DNA of 64,000 nt from Mycolicibacterium sp. MU0050 (GCF_963378085.1 NZ_OY726395.1:1674001-1738000), one strand, 5' to 3'. Numbered from the stretch's first letter, positions 8,705-19,348 are shown. Numbers and translations: made by a program. Notes: generated by a model from the sequence alone, not told the origin.

Positions 8705-9319
8705 ATGGCCGGACTCGACGATCTGTTCGCCCAGATCCCGGTACAAGACATCGCGAACAAGCTCGGCGCGCCCCAGAGTGAGGTGAACAACGCCATCCAT
8801 CAGCTGGTGCCGGCGTTGGTGGGTGGCCTGCACGTGAACGCCCAGAACGACGAGCAGGTGGCCAGCAAGATCGCCTCCTCGGCCGAACAGCATGCCGGCC
8901 TGCTCGACGGCGGGGTGACCGTCGACGACGTGGACGAGGACGACGGCGACAAGATCGTCGCCAACATCTTCGGCGGCAACAACAGCGACACGGTGGCCTC
9001 CGCGCTGGCCGGCGGCGGTGCCGGTGGCGCCGGTGGCGACCTGATCAAGCAGTTGCTGCCGATCCTGGCGCCCATCGTGCTGGCCTATATCGGCAAGCAG
9101 TTCGCCGGCAACAACGCCGGGGCGGCCCCGGCCCAGCAGGGCGGCGGCGGCATCGGTGACGTGCTGGGCAGCATCCTCGGCGCCGCGACGGGCGGCGGCG
9201 GTGGCGGCGGCAACAACAACGTGCTGGGCAGCATCCTGGGCAGCGTGCTCGGCGGTGGCAACAGCGGCAGCAACCCGATCGGCGACATCCTCGGCGGGCT
9301 GCTCGGCGGCAAGAAGTAA
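8705..9319 (+). CDS. DUF937 domain protein with glycine-rich tail
   Basis: 204 residues. The N-terminal half (MAGLDDLFAQIPVQDIANKLG through about residue 100) is helical and matches the DUF937 pattern. The C-terminal half is a low-complexity Gly/Asn region with repeated IGDVLGSILG, VLGSILGSVLGG and IGDILGGLLGG units, framing a hydrophobic stretch LLPILAPIVLAYIGKQF (about 117-133). No signal peptide. AGAAGGTG precedes the ATG. Function unknown; the repeats resemble those of proteins that self-associate or contact membranes, which is inference only. Confidence 0.75.
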   Translation: MAGLDDLFAQIPVQDIANKLGAPQSEVNNAIHQLVPALVGGLHVNAQNDEQVASKIASSAEQHAGLLDGGVTVDDVDEDDGDKIVANIFGGNNSDTVASALAGGGAGGAGGDLIKQLLPILAPIVLAYIGKQFAGNNAGAAPAQQGGGGIGDVLGSILGAATGGGGGGGNNNVLGSILGSVLGGGNSGSNPIGDILGGLLGGKK

Positions 9320-9367
9320 CGATCTGTGACCCGGTAGCGCTCGCGCCGTAGCGAACGCGGCCGGCTC

Positions 9368-9405
9368 CGAAGGCCCCCGATCTCGGTCGAGGTCGGGGGC
9401 CTTCG
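9368..9405 (+). terminator. Hairpin terminator after the DUF937 gene
   Basis: A 13-bp perfect stem (CGAAGGCCCCCGA at 9368-9380 with TCGGGGGCCTTCG at 9393-9405) and a 12-nt loop precede GCGTCGGTTTCC. It ends 20 bp before the valS -10 element. Confidence 0.65.
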
Positions 9406-9425
9406 CGTCGGTTTCCGGTGCTACC

Positions 9426-9431
9426 TAGAAT
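9426..9431 (+). promoter_or_regulatory. -10 element for leaderless valS
   Basis: TAGAAT ends 6 nt before the GTG start at 9438. This close match to TATAAT supports that GTG as both transcription and translation start. Confidence 0.55.
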
Positions 9432-9437
9432 CGATGG

Positions 9438-12107
9438 GTGACCGCCACCCCCAACACCCGCGCCGAATCCCTTCCGAAGTCCTGGGATCCGCAGGCCGTA
9501 GAGCAAGAGCTGTACCAGGGTTGGGTGGACGCCGGCTACTTCACGGCCGACCCCGCCAGCGAGAAGCCGGCCTACTCCATCGTGCTGCCGCCACCCAATG
9601 TCACCGGCAGCCTGCACATGGGCCACGCGCTCGACCACACCCTGATGGACGCCCTGACCCGCCGCAAGCGGATGCAGGGCTTCGAGGTGCTGTGGCTGCC
9701 GGGCATGGACCACGCCGGCATCGCCACCCAGAGCGTCGTCGAGAAACAGCTCGCCGCCGAGGGCAAGACCAAGGCAGACCTGGGACGCGAGCAGTTCATC
9801 GAGAAGGTCTGGGACTGGAAGCGCGAGTCGGGCGGCACCATCGGCGATCAGATGCGCCGGATCGGCGACGGCGTCGACTGGAGCCGTGACCGCTTCACCA
9901 TGGACGAGGGGCTGTCCCGGGCGGTCCGCACGATCTTCAAACGCCTGTACGACGCCGGCCTGATCTACCAGGCCGAGCGCCTGGTCAACTGGTCACCGGT
10001 GCTCCAGACCGCCATCAGCGACCTCGAGGTCAAGTACTCCGACGTCGAGGGTGAGCTGGTGTCGTTCCGGTACGGCTCGATGTCCGACGACGAACCACAC
10101 TTGGTGGTGGCCACCACCCGGGTCGAAACGATGTTGGGTGATACCGCCATCGCGGTGCATCCCGACGACGAGCGGTACCGCGCCCTGGTCGGCACCACGC
10201 TCCCGCACCCGTTCCTGGACCGCGACATCGTGATCGTCGCCGACTCGCACGTCGATCCCGAGTTCGGCACCGGTGCGGTCAAGGTGACCCCGGCGCACGA
10301 CCCGAACGACTTCGAGATCGGACTGCGGCACAACCTGCCGATGCCGACGATGATGGACACCAAGGGCCGGATCGCCGACACCGGAACCGAATTCGACGGG
10401 ATGGACCGGTTCGAGGCGCGGGTGGCGATCCGGGAGGCGCTGGCCGCGCAGGGCCGCATCGTCGAGGAGAAGCGTCCCTACCTGCACAGCGTGGGTCACT
10501 CCGAGCGCAGCGGCGAGCCGATCGAGCCGCGGTTGAGCCTGCAGTGGTGGGTCAAGGTGGAGTCGCTGGCCAAGGCCGCCGGCGACGCGGTGCGCAACGG
10601 CGACACCGTGATTCACCCGCCGAGCCTGGAACCGCGCTGGTTCGGCTGGGTCGACGACATGCACGACTGGTGCATCTCCCGTCAGCTGTGGTGGGGGCAC
10701 CGCATCCCGATCTGGCACGGACCGAACGGGGAAAAGGTGTGCGTCGGCCCCGACGAGGCGCCGCCGGCGGGCTGGGAACAGGACCCCGACGTGTTGGACA
10801 CCTGGTTCTCCTCGGCGCTGTGGCCGTTCTCGACCATGGGTTGGCCGGACCGCACCCCGGAACTCGAGAAGTTCTATCCCACGACGGTGCTGGTGACCGG
10901 CTACGACATCTTGTTCTTCTGGGTCGCCCGGATGATGATGTTCGGCACCTTCGTCGGCGACGACGCGGCCATCACCGGCGACGGCGCCCGCGGTCCGCAG
11001 GTGCCGTTCCAGAATGTGTTCCTGCACGGCCTGATTCGCGACGAGTTCGGCAGCAAGATGAGCAAGTCGAAGGGCAACGGCATCGACCCGCTGGACTGGG
11101 TCGAGCTGTTCGGCGCCGACGCGCTGCGGTTCACGCTGGCCCGGGGCGCCAGTCCCGGCGGTGACCTGTCGATCGGCGAGGATCACGCCCGGGCGTCCCG
11201 GAACTTCGCCACCAAGGTGTTCAACGCGACCCGGTTTGCACTGATGAACGGCGCGGCCCCGGCGGACCTGCCGGCGCTCGAGGCGCTCACCGACGCCGAC
11301 CGCTGGATCCTGGGCCGCTTGGAACAGGTTCGCGCCGAGGTGGATTCGGCGTTCGACAGCTACGAATTCAGCCGGGCGTGCGAGTCGTTGTACCACTTCG
11401 CCTGGGACGAATTCTGTGACTGGTATGTGGAACTCGCGAAGGTGCAGATCGGCATCCAGGACGAGGCCGCCAAGACGCACACCGCCGCGGTGTTGGCCAC
11501 CGTGCTCGACAGTCTGCTCAAGCTGCTGCACCCGGTGATGCCGTTCGTCACCGAGGCGCTGTGGAAGGCGCTGACCGGCGCCGAGTCGATCGTGATCGCG
11601 CCGTGGCCGGAGCCGAGCGGGATCGCGCTGGATCCGCAGGCGAGCACGCGGGTTGCCGACATGCAGAAGCTGGTCACCGAGGTGCGCCGGTTCCGCAGCG
11701 ACCAGGGCCTGGCCGACCGGCAGAAGGTGCCGGCGCGGCTGTCCGGGATCGACGCGGCCGACGTGGCGTCGCAGCTGCCGGCGATCAACGCGCTGGCCTG
11801 GCTGACGGTCGCCGAGGACGGCTTCACCCCGACCGCCTCGATCGAGGTGCGTCTCACCCGGGGCACCGTGCTGGTCGAGGTCGACACCTCCGGCACGGTC
11901 GACGTCGCGGCCGAACGCCGCCGGCTGGAGAAGGACCTGGCCGCCGCGCAGAAGGAATTGAGCGGCACCACAGCCAAGTTGGGCAACGAGGCGTTCTTGG
12001 CCAAGGCACCCGAGCCGGTGGTCGCGAAGATCCGCGAGCGTCAGCGCTTGGCGACCGAGGAAGTCGAGCGCATCAGCTCCAGGCTGGACTCGTTGCCGCA
12101 TGACTGA
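9438..12107 (+). CDS. valS: Valyl-tRNA synthetase
   Basis: Class I aminoacyl-tRNA synthetase that charges tRNA-Val, 889 residues. The HIGH signature appears as [18 protein letters not shown] (about 49-66) and KMSKS as [13 protein letters not shown] (about 538-550). The CP1 editing domain lies between them ([19 protein letters not shown] and [18 protein letters not shown]). The C-terminal anticodon-binding and coiled-coil region ends in [17 protein letters not shown]. The GTG start is supported by the -10 hexamer 6 nt upstream. Its last 8 bp overlap folC, and the pair heads a folC-DUF4233-M15 run. Confidence 0.97.
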   Translation: MTATPNTRAESLPKSWDPQAVEQELYQGWVDAGYFTADPASEKPAYSIVLPPPNVTGSLHMGHALDHTLMDALTRRKRMQGFEVLWLPGMDHAGIATQSVVEKQLAAEGKTKADLGREQFIEKVWDWKRESGGTIGDQMRRIGDGVDWSRDRFTMDEGLSRAVRTIFKRLYDAGLIYQAERLVNWSPVLQTAISDLEVKYSDVEGELVSFRYGSMSDDEPHLVVATTRVETMLGDTAIAVHPDDERYRALVGTTLPHPFLDRDIVIVADSHVDPEFGTGAVKVTPAHDPNDFEIGLRHNLPMPTMMDTKGRIADTGTEFDGMDRFEARVAIREALAAQGRIVEEKRPYLHSVGHSERSGEPIEPRLSLQWWVKVESLAKAAGDAVRNGDTVIHPPSLEPRWFGWVDDMHDWCISRQLWWGHRIPIWHGPNGEKVCVGPDEAPPAGWEQDPDVLDTWFSSALWPFSTMGWPDRTPELEKFYPTTVLVTGYDILFFWVARMMMFGTFVGDDAAITGDGARGPQVPFQNVFLHGLIRDEFGSKMSKSKGNGIDPLDWVELFGADALRFTLARGASPGGDLSIGEDHARASRNFATKVFNATRFALMNGAAPADLPALEALTDADRWILGRLEQVRAEVDSAFDSYEFSRACESLYHFAWDEFCDWYVELAKVQIGIQDEAAKTHTAAVLATVLDSLLKLLHPVMPFVTEALWKALTGAESIVIAPWPEPSGIALDPQASTRVADMQKLVTEVRRFRSDQGLADRQKVPARLSGIDAADVASQLPAINALAWLTVAEDGFTPTASIEVRLTRGTVLVEVDTSGTVDVAAERRRLEKDLAAAQKELSGTTAKLGNEAFLAKAPEPVVAKIRERQRLATEEVERISSRLDSLPHD

Positions 12108-13512
12108 CCCGACACCGGACGAGGTCGCCGCGCTGCTGCAGGTCGAGCATCTGCTCGACCAGCGCTGGCCGGAAACCAAGATCGAGCCGTCGACCGCGCG
12201 CATCTCGGCGTTGTTGGAGCTGCTGGGTTCGCCCCAACTGTCCTATCCCTGCATCCACGTGGCGGGCACCAACGGCAAGACGTCGGTTGCGCGGATCATC
12301 GACGCGCTGCTGACCGCGCTGCACCGCCGGACCGGACGCACCACCAGTCCGCACCTGCAGTCGGCCGTCGAGCGCATCGCAATCGACGGAAAACCCATCA
12401 GCCCAGCGCTTTACGTGGACACTTACCGCGAGCTCGAGCCGTTCATCCAGCTGGTCGACCAGCAGTCCGAGGGCGGCGCCCTCGGCCAGCCCGGCCCGCC
12501 GATGAGCAAGTTCGAGGTGCTCACGGCGATGGCCTTCGCGGCGTTCGCCGACGCTCCCGTCGACATCGCGGTCGTCGAGGTGGGACTGGGTGGCCGCTGG
12601 GACGCGACCAATGTGATCAACGCCCCCGTCGCGGTCCTCACCCCGATCGAGGTCGACCACGCCGAGTTCCTCGGCACCGACATCGCCGGAATCGCCAGGG
12701 AGAAGGCGGGCGTGATCAAACGCCAGCCGGACGACCTGGTGCCAATCGACACCGTCGCCGTCATCGCCGAGCAGCAACCCGAGGTCATGGAGGTGCTGCT
12801 GGCCCAGGCGATCGAAGCCGACGCGGCGGTGGCGCGCGAGGGTTCCGAGTTCGCGGTGCTGAGCTGGCAGGTGGCCGTGGGCGGGCAACTGCTGGAGTTG
12901 CAAGGCCTCGGTGGCGTGTACCCCGAGGTCTTTCTGCCGCTGCACGGCGCGCACCAGGCGCACAACGCCGTGGTTGCGCTGGCGGCGGTGGAGGCGTTCT
13001 TCGGCGCCGGCGCCGACCGTCAACTCGACGTCGACGCGGTGCGGGCCGGCTTCGCCGCCGTCGCCAGCCCGGGGCGATTGGAACGGATGCGGAGTGCCCC
13101 AACGGTTTTCATCGACGCCGCGCACAACCCGGCGGGGGCGTCGGCGCTGACCGCCGCGCTGGCCGAGGAGTTCGACTTCCGGCACCTGGTGGGTGTCATC
13201 GCGGTGATGGGGGACAAGGACGTCGACGGCATCCTCGCGGCGCTCGAGCCCGCGTTCGACCAGATCGTGGTCACCCACAACGGCTCCCCGCGCGGGATGG
13301 ACGTCGCGGACCTGGCGCTGCGGGCCGAGGCACGGTTCGGCCCGGAGCGCGTGATCGTCGCCGCGACGCTGCCCGACGCCATCGAGACCGCGACGGCGGT
13401 GGCCGAGGACGCCGGCGCGGACGCGGCGATGTCCGGCACCGGCATCGTCATCACCGGATCGGTCGTCACCGCCGGCGCCGCGCGCACATTGTTCGGGAGG
13501 GAACCGCAGTGA
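12100..13512 (+). CDS. folC: Folylpolyglutamate synthase / dihydrofolate synthase
   Basis: Mur-ligase-family enzyme that adds glutamate to dihydropteroate and folates, 470 residues. The ATP-binding P-loop is [16 protein letters not shown] (about 54-69). [29 protein letters not shown] and [14 protein letters not shown] are family signatures. The ATG at 12100 lies within the end of valS; the last codons overlap the GTG of the next gene (GTGA). Corresponds to Rv2447c. Confidence 0.95.
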   Translation: MTDPTPDEVAALLQVEHLLDQRWPETKIEPSTARISALLELLGSPQLSYPCIHVAGTNGKTSVARIIDALLTALHRRTGRTTSPHLQSAVERIAIDGKPISPALYVDTYRELEPFIQLVDQQSEGGALGQPGPPMSKFEVLTAMAFAAFADAPVDIAVVEVGLGGRWDATNVINAPVAVLTPIEVDHAEFLGTDIAGIAREKAGVIKRQPDDLVPIDTVAVIAEQQPEVMEVLLAQAIEADAAVAREGSEFAVLSWQVAVGGQLLELQGLGGVYPEVFLPLHGAHQAHNAVVALAAVEAFFGAGADRQLDVDAVRAGFAAVASPGRLERMRSAPTVFIDAAHNPAGASALTAALAEEFDFRHLVGVIAVMGDKDVDGILAALEPAFDQIVVTHNGSPRGMDVADLALRAEARFGPERVIVAATLPDAIETATAVAEDAGADAAMSGTGIVITGSVVTAGAARTLFGREPQ

Positions 13513-13913
13513 CCGATCAGGCACCGACACCGCAGGCACCGGATCCGTGGAAGAGCTTCCGCGGCGTCATGGCCGCCACGCTCATCCTCGAGGCGATCGT
13601 CGTATTGCTCGCGCTGCCGGTGGTCGGCACCGTCGGAGGCGGCCTGACGCCGTTCTCGACGACCTTCCTGGTGGCGTTCGCGGTGTTGCTGGTGCTGATG
13701 GCGGGCATCCAGGGCAGGTCCTGGGCGATCTGGGCCAACCTGGGTGTGCAGGTGGTGCTGATCGCCGGTTGGGCGCTGTATCCCGGCGTCGGGTTCATCG
13801 GCGTCATCTTCGCCGTGGTCTGGCTGATGATCGTCTACCTGCGTGCCGAGGTGTTGCGCCGGCAGCGGCGCGGTTTGCTGCCGGGGCAGCAGGGACCGCC
13901 CGCCTCGGAGTGA
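13509..13913 (+). CDS. DUF4233 membrane protein
   Basis: 134-residue integral membrane protein with four hydrophobic segments (about 21-40, 47-67, 73-92, 96-115) and a basic, Gln/Pro-containing C-terminus. The position directly after folC and the sequence (FRGVMAATLILEAIVVLLALPVVG) match the conserved actinobacterial DUF4233 family (Rv2446c). It is translationally coupled to folC through a 4-bp overlap. Function unknown; constant linkage to folC hints at a supporting role but does not define one. Confidence 0.85.
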   Translation: MTDQAPTPQAPDPWKSFRGVMAATLILEAIVVLLALPVVGTVGGGLTPFSTTFLVAFAVLLVLMAGIQGRSWAIWANLGVQVVLIAGWALYPGVGFIGVIFAVVWLMIVYLRAEVLRRQRRGLLPGQQGPPASE

Positions 13914-13929
13914 GGGCACCATCGGTGCG

Positions 13930-14736
13930 GTGAGGTACCCGCCCGTTCCCCGGTTCCGCACCGTCGTCGTCGCGGCGATGTCCGCGGGGGTCGTCGCCGC
14001 GCTGGTCCAGTGCAGCCCGGCGCGCCCGGAACCACCCCGGCCCGAGGCCGGCACCGTCGCGCCGTCGTCGAGCGTCGTCGCGCCGCCGTCCCCGTCGCCG
14101 TCGTCGTCCCCGTCCCCGTCCCCGTCGTCGTCGCCGTCGCCCCCGGCTCCGCCGCCCCCGGGGCCACCGCAGGACCCGCCGGCGGCCACCGTCCATCCGG
14201 TCAGCGCCGCCGAGCTGGGACCGAGTTGGCGGCCGGACTGCCCGGTCCCGCCGCGCCAGCTTCGGCGGGTCAGCCTGAACCACATCGACTTCCAGGGCCG
14301 CCCCCAGCGCGGCGACCTGGTGGTGCACCAGGAGCTGGTCCCGGAGGTCATCGAGATCTTCGAGGAACTGCACCGGATGCGGTATCCGATCGCGAAGATG
14401 CGCACCCTCGACCACTATCCGGACGCCTCCGACGAACTGTCGATGGAGGACAACAACACCTCGGCGTTCAACTGCCGGCGCATCCCCGGCAGCGGGAGCT
14501 GGTCGTTTCACGCCTACGGCCGGGCCATCGACATCAACCCGGTGCTCAACCCGTTCATCGACGGCAGCGGCACGGTCGAACCCCGCAACGGCGCCCGGTT
14601 CGTCGACCGCCGCCGCGTGGACCCCGGCACGTTGCACGACGGCGGCTCGGCGGTGCTGGCGTTCACCGACCGCGGCTGGCGCTGGGGCGGCCACTGGCGT
14701 AGCCCGCTGGACTATCAACACTTCGAACGCGGGTGA
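13930..14736 (+). CDS. Exported M15-family peptidase (D-alanyl-D-alanine carboxypeptidase-like)
   Basis: 268 residues from the GTG at 13930, 16 bp after the DUF4233 stop. A basic start and hydrophobic segment ([19 protein letters not shown]) suggest export. The cysteine is preceded by LVQ, which is not a good lipobox, so an ordinary signal or membrane anchor is more likely. A Pro/Ser linker (about 45-80, encoded by CCGTCG/CCGTCC hexamers) leads to a C-terminal M15/VanY-like domain. Its zinc motif is [13 protein letters not shown] with a later HW...YQH. It probably cuts peptidoglycan stem peptides outside the membrane. M. tuberculosis has no gene at this spot between Rv2446c and ndk, so this is a lineage difference. 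Confidence 0.75.
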   Translation: MRYPPVPRFRTVVVAAMSAGVVAALVQCSPARPEPPRPEAGTVAPSSSVVAPPSPSPSSSPSPSPSSSPSPPAPPPPGPPQDPPAATVHPVSAAELGPSWRPDCPVPPRQLRRVSLNHIDFQGRPQRGDLVVHQELVPEVIEIFEELHRMRYPIAKMRTLDHYPDASDELSMEDNNTSAFNCRRIPGSGSWSFHAYGRAIDINPVLNPFIDGSGTVEPRNGARFVDRRRVDPGTLHDGGSAVLAFTDRGWRWGGHWRSPLDYQHFERG

Positions 14737-14763
14737 GCGTCGATGGCCTGTTTCGGCACCCGG

Positions 14764-14769
14764 TACGCT
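14764..14769 (+). promoter_or_regulatory. -10 element for leaderless ndk
   Basis: TACGCT ends 7 nt before the ndk GTG at 14777. Confidence 0.5.
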
Positions 14770-14776
14770 GATCGCC

Positions 14777-15187
14777 GTGACTGAGCGGACCCTCGTATTG
14801 ATCAAGCCCGACGGTGTGGAGCGACAGCTGATCGGGGAGATCATCAGCCGCATCGAACGCAAGGGGCTGTCGATCGCCGCGCTCGAACTGCGCAACGTCA
14901 GCGACGAGACCGCCCGCGCGCACTACGCGGAGCACGAGGACAAGCCGTTCTTCGCCTCACTGCTGGAATTCATCACCTCCGGCCCGGTCGTGGCCGCGAT
15001 CCTGGAGGGCCCCCGCGCCGTGGCCGCGTTCCGGCAGCTGGCCGGCGGCACCGACCCGGTGGAGAAGGCCACGCCCGGCACCATCCGCGGTGATTTCGGC
15101 CTGGAGACGCAGTTCAATCTGGTGCACGGCTCGGATTCGACCGAGTCCGCCGAGCGCGAGATCGCGCTCTGGTTCCCCGAAAGCTGA
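14777..15187 (+). CDS. ndk: Nucleoside diphosphate kinase
   Basis: Exchanges phosphate between nucleoside di- and triphosphates through a phosphohistidine. 136 residues, the standard length. [18 protein letters not shown] opens the protein, and the active-site motif NLVHGSDS places the catalytic residue at His117, as in M. tuberculosis Ndk. The GTG start follows its own -10 element without room for a Shine-Dalgarno sequence. Confidence 0.97.
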   Translation: MTERTLVLIKPDGVERQLIGEIISRIERKGLSIAALELRNVSDETARAHYAEHEDKPFFASLLEFITSGPVVAAILEGPRAVAAFRQLAGGTDPVEKATPGTIRGDFGLETQFNLVHGSDSTESAEREIALWFPES

Positions 15188-15243
15188 TTTCCGCTCCTCG
15201 GCGGCAAATTTCCAGCCTGGTCCGACGGCTCGGTGCGGTGTGG

Positions 15244-15503
15244 GATACTGACTGCGGGTGAACGTCGCCAAAACCGGCGGCGAACGTCCGGATGAAGACT
15301 TTGACGAGCGCGACCACCGCTACCAGCGATGCGGCGCCGACCGTCCCAGCCGTCATTCAACCAGGCACCGAGTGGGCCCCCTGAGAACCTTCAGAGCTGC
15401 TCGGGGCGAGACCATGACAATCCCGGGAAGCCACCCGGGTGAATAACGGAGGCCCTCGCGCGGCCGCGTCCTCATGACGCGCCCGGGGGCTAAAGGAGAA
15501 TAC
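15244..15503 (+). promoter_or_regulatory. Promoter and long 5' untranslated region of rne
   Basis: GATACT at 15244-15249 is a good -10 candidate. Transcription from about 15256 would give a leader of roughly 250 nt before the rne GTG at 15504. Mycobacterial rne is known to carry a long 5' UTR through which RNase E controls its own message. No coding frame in it is convincing. Confidence 0.45.
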
Positions 15504-18500
15504 GTGGACCACGATGGCCAAATCCATGACGACACCAACCCCGACACCGCGGCCGGCGCCGCGGCTCCTGAGCACCCGGACATTCCCGACCGGTTGAGGG
15601 TGCATTCGCTGGCTCGGGTGCTCGGCACCACCAGCCGGCGGGTTCTCGACGCACTGATCGAATTCGACGGTCGCTCCCGCAGCGCGCATTCCAGCGTGGA
15701 CCGCGCCGACGCGGTGCGGGTGCGGGATCTGCTCGCGGCCGCGGACAGCGCCGAGGCGGCCAAGAGTGCAGAAACCGAGGCCGCTCCCGAGGCCGATGTG
15801 AGCACGGAGACCCCCGAGACGATCGAGGCGCCCGCCTCCGAGGTGACAGCGGAGCTCGAGGCGGCCCCCGAAGCGGCCCAGACGCCCGAGGAACCGGAAT
15901 CGCGGCTGTTGCTCGAGACCCCGGAACCCGCCGGCGAGGCCGCGCCGGTCGCCGACTACCTGCCGCTGTTCGTGGCACCGCAGCCCGTGCAGCCGTGGCG
16001 CGCGGAGCGCAGCGACGACGACGCCGAGGACACCAAGACCGACGTCGAGGAGAGTGACGACCACGGCGACGACGATCAGGGCGACGGCGACGATGACGAC
16101 CAGTCGGGCCGCCCCGCCAACCGGCGTCGGCGCCGCGGCCGTCGGGGCCGTGGACGCGGCCGCGGCGGGGACAGCGCGGGCGACACCGACGGCGACGACG
16201 ACCAGGACGACGAGAAGTCGGACGACGACACCCAGGACTCCGCCGGCGACGACTCCGACGAGCAGGGCTCCGACGACGACAGCTCCGACGACGACGACAA
16301 CGGCGGCAGCGACGGGGCAACCCGACGTCGGCGCCGCCGGCGTCGCCGCAAGTCCGGTTCCAGCGACGACAGCGACAACGGCTCGCCCGATGACCCGCCC
16401 AACACCGTGGTCCACGAGCGCGCGCCCCGCAAGAGCAAGAGCGACAACGACGAGATCCAGGGGATCACGGGGTCGACCCGCCTGGAGGCCAAGCGGCAGC
16501 GGCGCCGGGACGGCCGCGACGCGGGCCGGCGCCGGCCGCCGATCCTGTCCGAGGCGGAATTCCTCGCCCGCCGCGAGGCCGTCGACCGCGTCATGGTGGT
16601 GCGCGACAAGGTGCGCGCCGAGCCGCCGCATGCCGGCGCGCGGTACACGCAGATCGCGGTGCTCGAGGACGGCGTGGTGGTCGAGCACTTCGTCACCTCG
16701 GCCGGTTCGGCCTCGCTGGTGGGCAACATCTACCTCGGCATCGTGCAGAACGTGCTGCCGTCGATGGAGGCGGCCTTCGTCGACATCGGCCGCGGACGCA
16801 ACGGTGTGCTCTACGCCGGCGAGGTGAACTGGGAGGCCGCCGGCCTCGGCGGCGCCAACCGCAAGATCGAGCAGGCGCTCAAGCCCGGCGACTACGTGGT
16901 GGTCCAGGTCAGCAAGGATCCCGTCGGCCACAAGGGCGCCCGGCTGACCACCCAGGTGTCCCTGGCCGGCCGCTACCTGGTCTACGTGCCCGGCGCCTCC
17001 TCCACCGGGATCAGCCGCAAGCTGCCCGACACCGAGCGCCAGCGACTCAAGGAGATCCTGCGCGAGGTCGTCCCGCCCGACGCCGGGGTGATCATCCGCA
17101 CGGCCTCCGAGGGCGTGAAGGAAGAGGGCATCCGCGACGATGTGACCCGGCTGCAGGAACGTTGGAAGCAGATCGAGGCCAAGGCGGAGGAGACCAAGAA
17201 GAAGGCCGCCGGGGCCGCGGTGCCGCTCTACGAGGAGCCCGACGTCCTGGTCAAGGTCATCCGTGACCTGTTCAACGAAGACTTCTCCGGGTTGATCGTC
17301 TCCGGTGACAACGCCTGGAGCACCATCAACGACTACGTGAATTCGGTTGCCCCGGAACTGCTTCCGAAGCTCACCAAGTACGAGCCGGCCGAGGGCGGCC
17401 CCGACGTGTTCGCCGTCCACCGGATCGACGAGCAGCTCACCAAGGCCATGGACCGCAAGGTGTGGCTGCCCTCGGGCGGCACGCTGGTGATCGACCGCAC
17501 CGAGGCGATGACCGTCGTCGACGTCAACACCGGCAAGTTCACCGGGGCCGGCGGCAACCTCGAACAGACCGTCACCAAGAACAACCTCGAGGCGGCCGAG
17601 GAGATCGTGCGGCAGCTACGCCTGCGCGACATCGGCGGCATCGTGGTCATCGACTTCATCGACATGGTCCTCGAGGCCAACCGGGATCTGGTGTTGCGCC
17701 GCCTGACCGAGGCGCTGGCCCGAGACCGGACCCGCCACCAGGTCTCCGAGGTGACCTCGCTGGGGTTGGTGCAGCTGACGCGCAAGCGGCTCGGCACCGG
17801 CCTGATCGAGGCGTTCTCCACGACATGCACTCACTGCGCCGGCCGCGGGATCGTGATGCACGCCGATCCGGTGGACGCCGCGCCGCCGGCTGCCCGCAGA
17901 TCCGACTCCGGCGGCGGCAGCCGACGCAGCCGGCGGGGCAAGAAGGGGCGCACCGAGGATTCCACGCCGGTGGTGGCCAAGGTGCCCACGCCTGCGGGCG
18001 AGCACCCGATGTTCAAGGCCATGGCGGAGGCCAGCGGCAAGCCCGAGGACGAGGATTCGACCGCGGAGGAGTCGGAGGACACCCAGCGGGCCGCCGTTTC
18101 GACCGCCGAAGGCGACGACAGCGCGCGTGCCGACGAGGACACCCGCGAGCAGTTCCGTGACGACGCCGACGAGACCGACGCCGACGAGATCGAGGACGGC
18201 GAGGACGAGAACGACGAGGGTGACGACGAGACCGACGTCGAAGATGAGATCGACCTCGACGACGACGATGAGGACGCCGACGAGGAAGACTTCGAGCCCA
18301 TCGATCTCGTCGACTCCGACGACGAGGACTCCGACGAGGAGGACGACGACGACTCCGACGAGGAGGACGACGACGACTCGGACGAGGACGAGGACTCCGA
18401 CGACGAGGACGAGGACGAGGAAGACTCTGACGAGGACTCCGACGACGACTCGGATGACGAGGACGATGACCAGGATGCGACGGTCGGCACCGCCGTCAGC

Positions 18501-18563
18501 GCACCGGCAGGCCGTCACCGGCGACGCCGCGCCGCGGCGCGTCCGGCCGGCCCGCCGCGCTGA
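15504..18563 (+). CDS. rne: Ribonuclease E/G family endoribonuclease
   Basis: Main mRNA-decay and rRNA-processing endonuclease, about 1019 residues. The GTG at 15504 is chosen because AAAGGAGAA lies 3-4 nt upstream; a longer frame from 15474 would bury that site. An N-terminal segment (IPDRLRVHSLARVLGTTSRRVLDAL) resembles the IF2-N fold. It is followed by a charged region alternating acidic runs and Arg-rich patches, likely RNA and protein contacts. The conserved core has an S1 domain (GNIYLGIVQNVLPSMEAAFVDIG), the catalytic VVDVNTGKF and DFIDM region, and the zinc-link CTHCAGRG. The tail (about 845-1000) is almost entirely Asp/Glu/Ser. Orthologue of Rv2444c. Confidence 0.94.
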   Translation: MDHDGQIHDDTNPDTAAGAAAPEHPDIPDRLRVHSLARVLGTTSRRVLDALIEFDGRSRSAHSSVDRADAVRVRDLLAAADSAEAAKSAETEAAPEADVSTETPETIEAPASEVTAELEAAPEAAQTPEEPESRLLLETPEPAGEAAPVADYLPLFVAPQPVQPWRAERSDDDAEDTKTDVEESDDHGDDDQGDGDDDDQSGRPANRRRRRGRRGRGRGRGGDSAGDTDGDDDQDDEKSDDDTQDSAGDDSDEQGSDDDSSDDDDNGGSDGATRRRRRRRRRKSGSSDDSDNGSPDDPPNTVVHERAPRKSKSDNDEIQGITGSTRLEAKRQRRRDGRDAGRRRPPILSEAEFLARREAVDRVMVVRDKVRAEPPHAGARYTQIAVLEDGVVVEHFVTSAGSASLVGNIYLGIVQNVLPSMEAAFVDIGRGRNGVLYAGEVNWEAAGLGGANRKIEQALKPGDYVVVQVSKDPVGHKGARLTTQVSLAGRYLVYVPGASSTGISRKLPDTERQRLKEILREVVPPDAGVIIRTASEGVKEEGIRDDVTRLQERWKQIEAKAEETKKKAAGAAVPLYEEPDVLVKVIRDLFNEDFSGLIVSGDNAWSTINDYVNSVAPELLPKLTKYEPAEGGPDVFAVHRIDEQLTKAMDRKVWLPSGGTLVIDRTEAMTVVDVNTGKFTGAGGNLEQTVTKNNLEAAEEIVRQLRLRDIGGIVVIDFIDMVLEANRDLVLRRLTEALARDRTRHQVSEVTSLGLVQLTRKRLGTGLIEAFSTTCTHCAGRGIVMHADPVDAAPPAARRSDSGGGSRRSRRGKKGRTEDSTPVVAKVPTPAGEHPMFKAMAEASGKPEDEDSTAEESEDTQRAAVSTAEGDDSARADEDTREQFRDDADETDADEIEDGEDENDEGDDETDVEDEIDLDDDDEDADEEDFEPIDLVDSDDEDSDEEDDDDSDEEDDDDSDEDEDSDDEDEDEEDSDEDSDDDSDDEDDDQDATVGTAVSAPAGRHRRRRAAARPAGPPR
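18327..18374 (+). repeat. Perfect 24-bp tandem duplication in the rne acidic tail
   Basis: Two identical 24-bp units (18327-18350 and 18351-18374), each encoding DSDEEDDD, are followed by a partial third. Exact identity at the DNA level points to recent slippage or duplication within the acidic tail. Confidence 0.8.
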
Positions 18564-18762
18564 GGACCGGACGGTTTGACCCTCTACCCGCTGGTCACGT
18601 AACCTTGAGCAGTTGTCTGTAGGCCCTCGGTAACCTCGGGAGGCCCGCAGCGGCGGACGGCGGCGGTGAAACGGCCGCGGCTCCGCACCCAGACCCGCGC
18701 TCGCAGCCTTCGGGTGGCGCGCGCCCGCTAGACCCAGACGAAGCAAAGGAACAGGGCAAACG

Positions 18763-19074
18763 ATGGCGACATATGCAATCGTCAAGACCGGTGGCAAGCA
18801 GTACAAGGTTGCCGCCGGTGACGTGCTCAAGGTCGAGAAGCTCGAAGTCGAGCCCGGCGCCACGGTCGAGCTGCCCGTTGCTCTGGTCGTCGATGGAGCC
18901 AAGGTCACCAGCGACGCCAAGGATCTGGCCAAGGTCGCCGTCACCGGTGAGGTGCTCGAGCACATCAAGGGCCCCAAGATCCGCATCCACAAGTTCAAGA
19001 ACAAGACCGGCTATCACAAGCGGCAGGGTCACCGTCAGCCTCTGACGGTGCTCAAGGTCACCGGCATCAAGTAA
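18763..19074 (+). CDS. rplU: 50S ribosomal protein L21
   Basis: 103 residues, normal for L21. It begins [16 protein letters not shown] and ends with the family signature [39 protein letters not shown] precedes the ATG. The 199-bp gap after rne contains GC-rich inverted repeats and probably the promoter, but I could not identify a known L21 leader. It starts the rplU-rpmA-obg-proB series. Confidence 0.97.
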   Translation: MATYAIVKTGGKQYKVAAGDVLKVEKLEVEPGATVELPVALVVDGAKVTSDAKDLAKVAVTGEVLEHIKGPKIRIHKFKNKTGYHKRQGHRQPLTVLKVTGIK

Positions 19075-19090
19075 CGACGGAGCGAACGAC

Positions 19091-19348
19091 ATGGCACACA
19101 AAAAGGGCGCTTCCAGCTCACGTAACGGTCGCGATTCGAATGCCCAGCGCCTCGGCGTGAAGCGGTTCGGCGGGCAGGTCGTCAAGGCCGGCGAGATCCT
19201 GGTCCGCCAGCGCGGCACGCACTTCCACCCCGGCGTCAACGTCGGTCGCGGTGGCGACGACACGCTGTTTGCGCTGTCCGCCGGTTCGGTCGAGTTCGGC
19301 AGCAAGCGTGGTCGCAAGACCGTCAACATCGTTCCGGCTGACGCCTGA
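19091..19348 (+). CDS. rpmA: 50S ribosomal protein L27
   Basis: 85 residues. [20 protein letters not shown] is the conserved flexible N-terminal arm that reaches the peptidyl-transferase centre, and [23 protein letters not shown] the core. There is no Firmicutes-type N-terminal extension needing cleavage. It lies 16 bp after rplU with GACGGAGCGAAC as the ribosome-binding region. Confidence 0.97.
   Translation: MAHKKGASSSRNGRDSNAQRLGVKRFGGQVVKAGEILVRQRGTHFHPGVNVGRGGDDTLFALSAGSVEFGSKRGRKTVNIVPADA

Noticed and set aside
9993..12203. 736-codon open frame opposite valS
   Set aside because: Arg/Gly/His-rich composition typical of antisense frames in high-GC DNA, no motifs, covers an unmistakable valS.
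15357..17420. 687-codon frame opposite rne
   Set aside because: Val/Leu/Gly low-complexity mirror of the acidic and basic repeats of rne.
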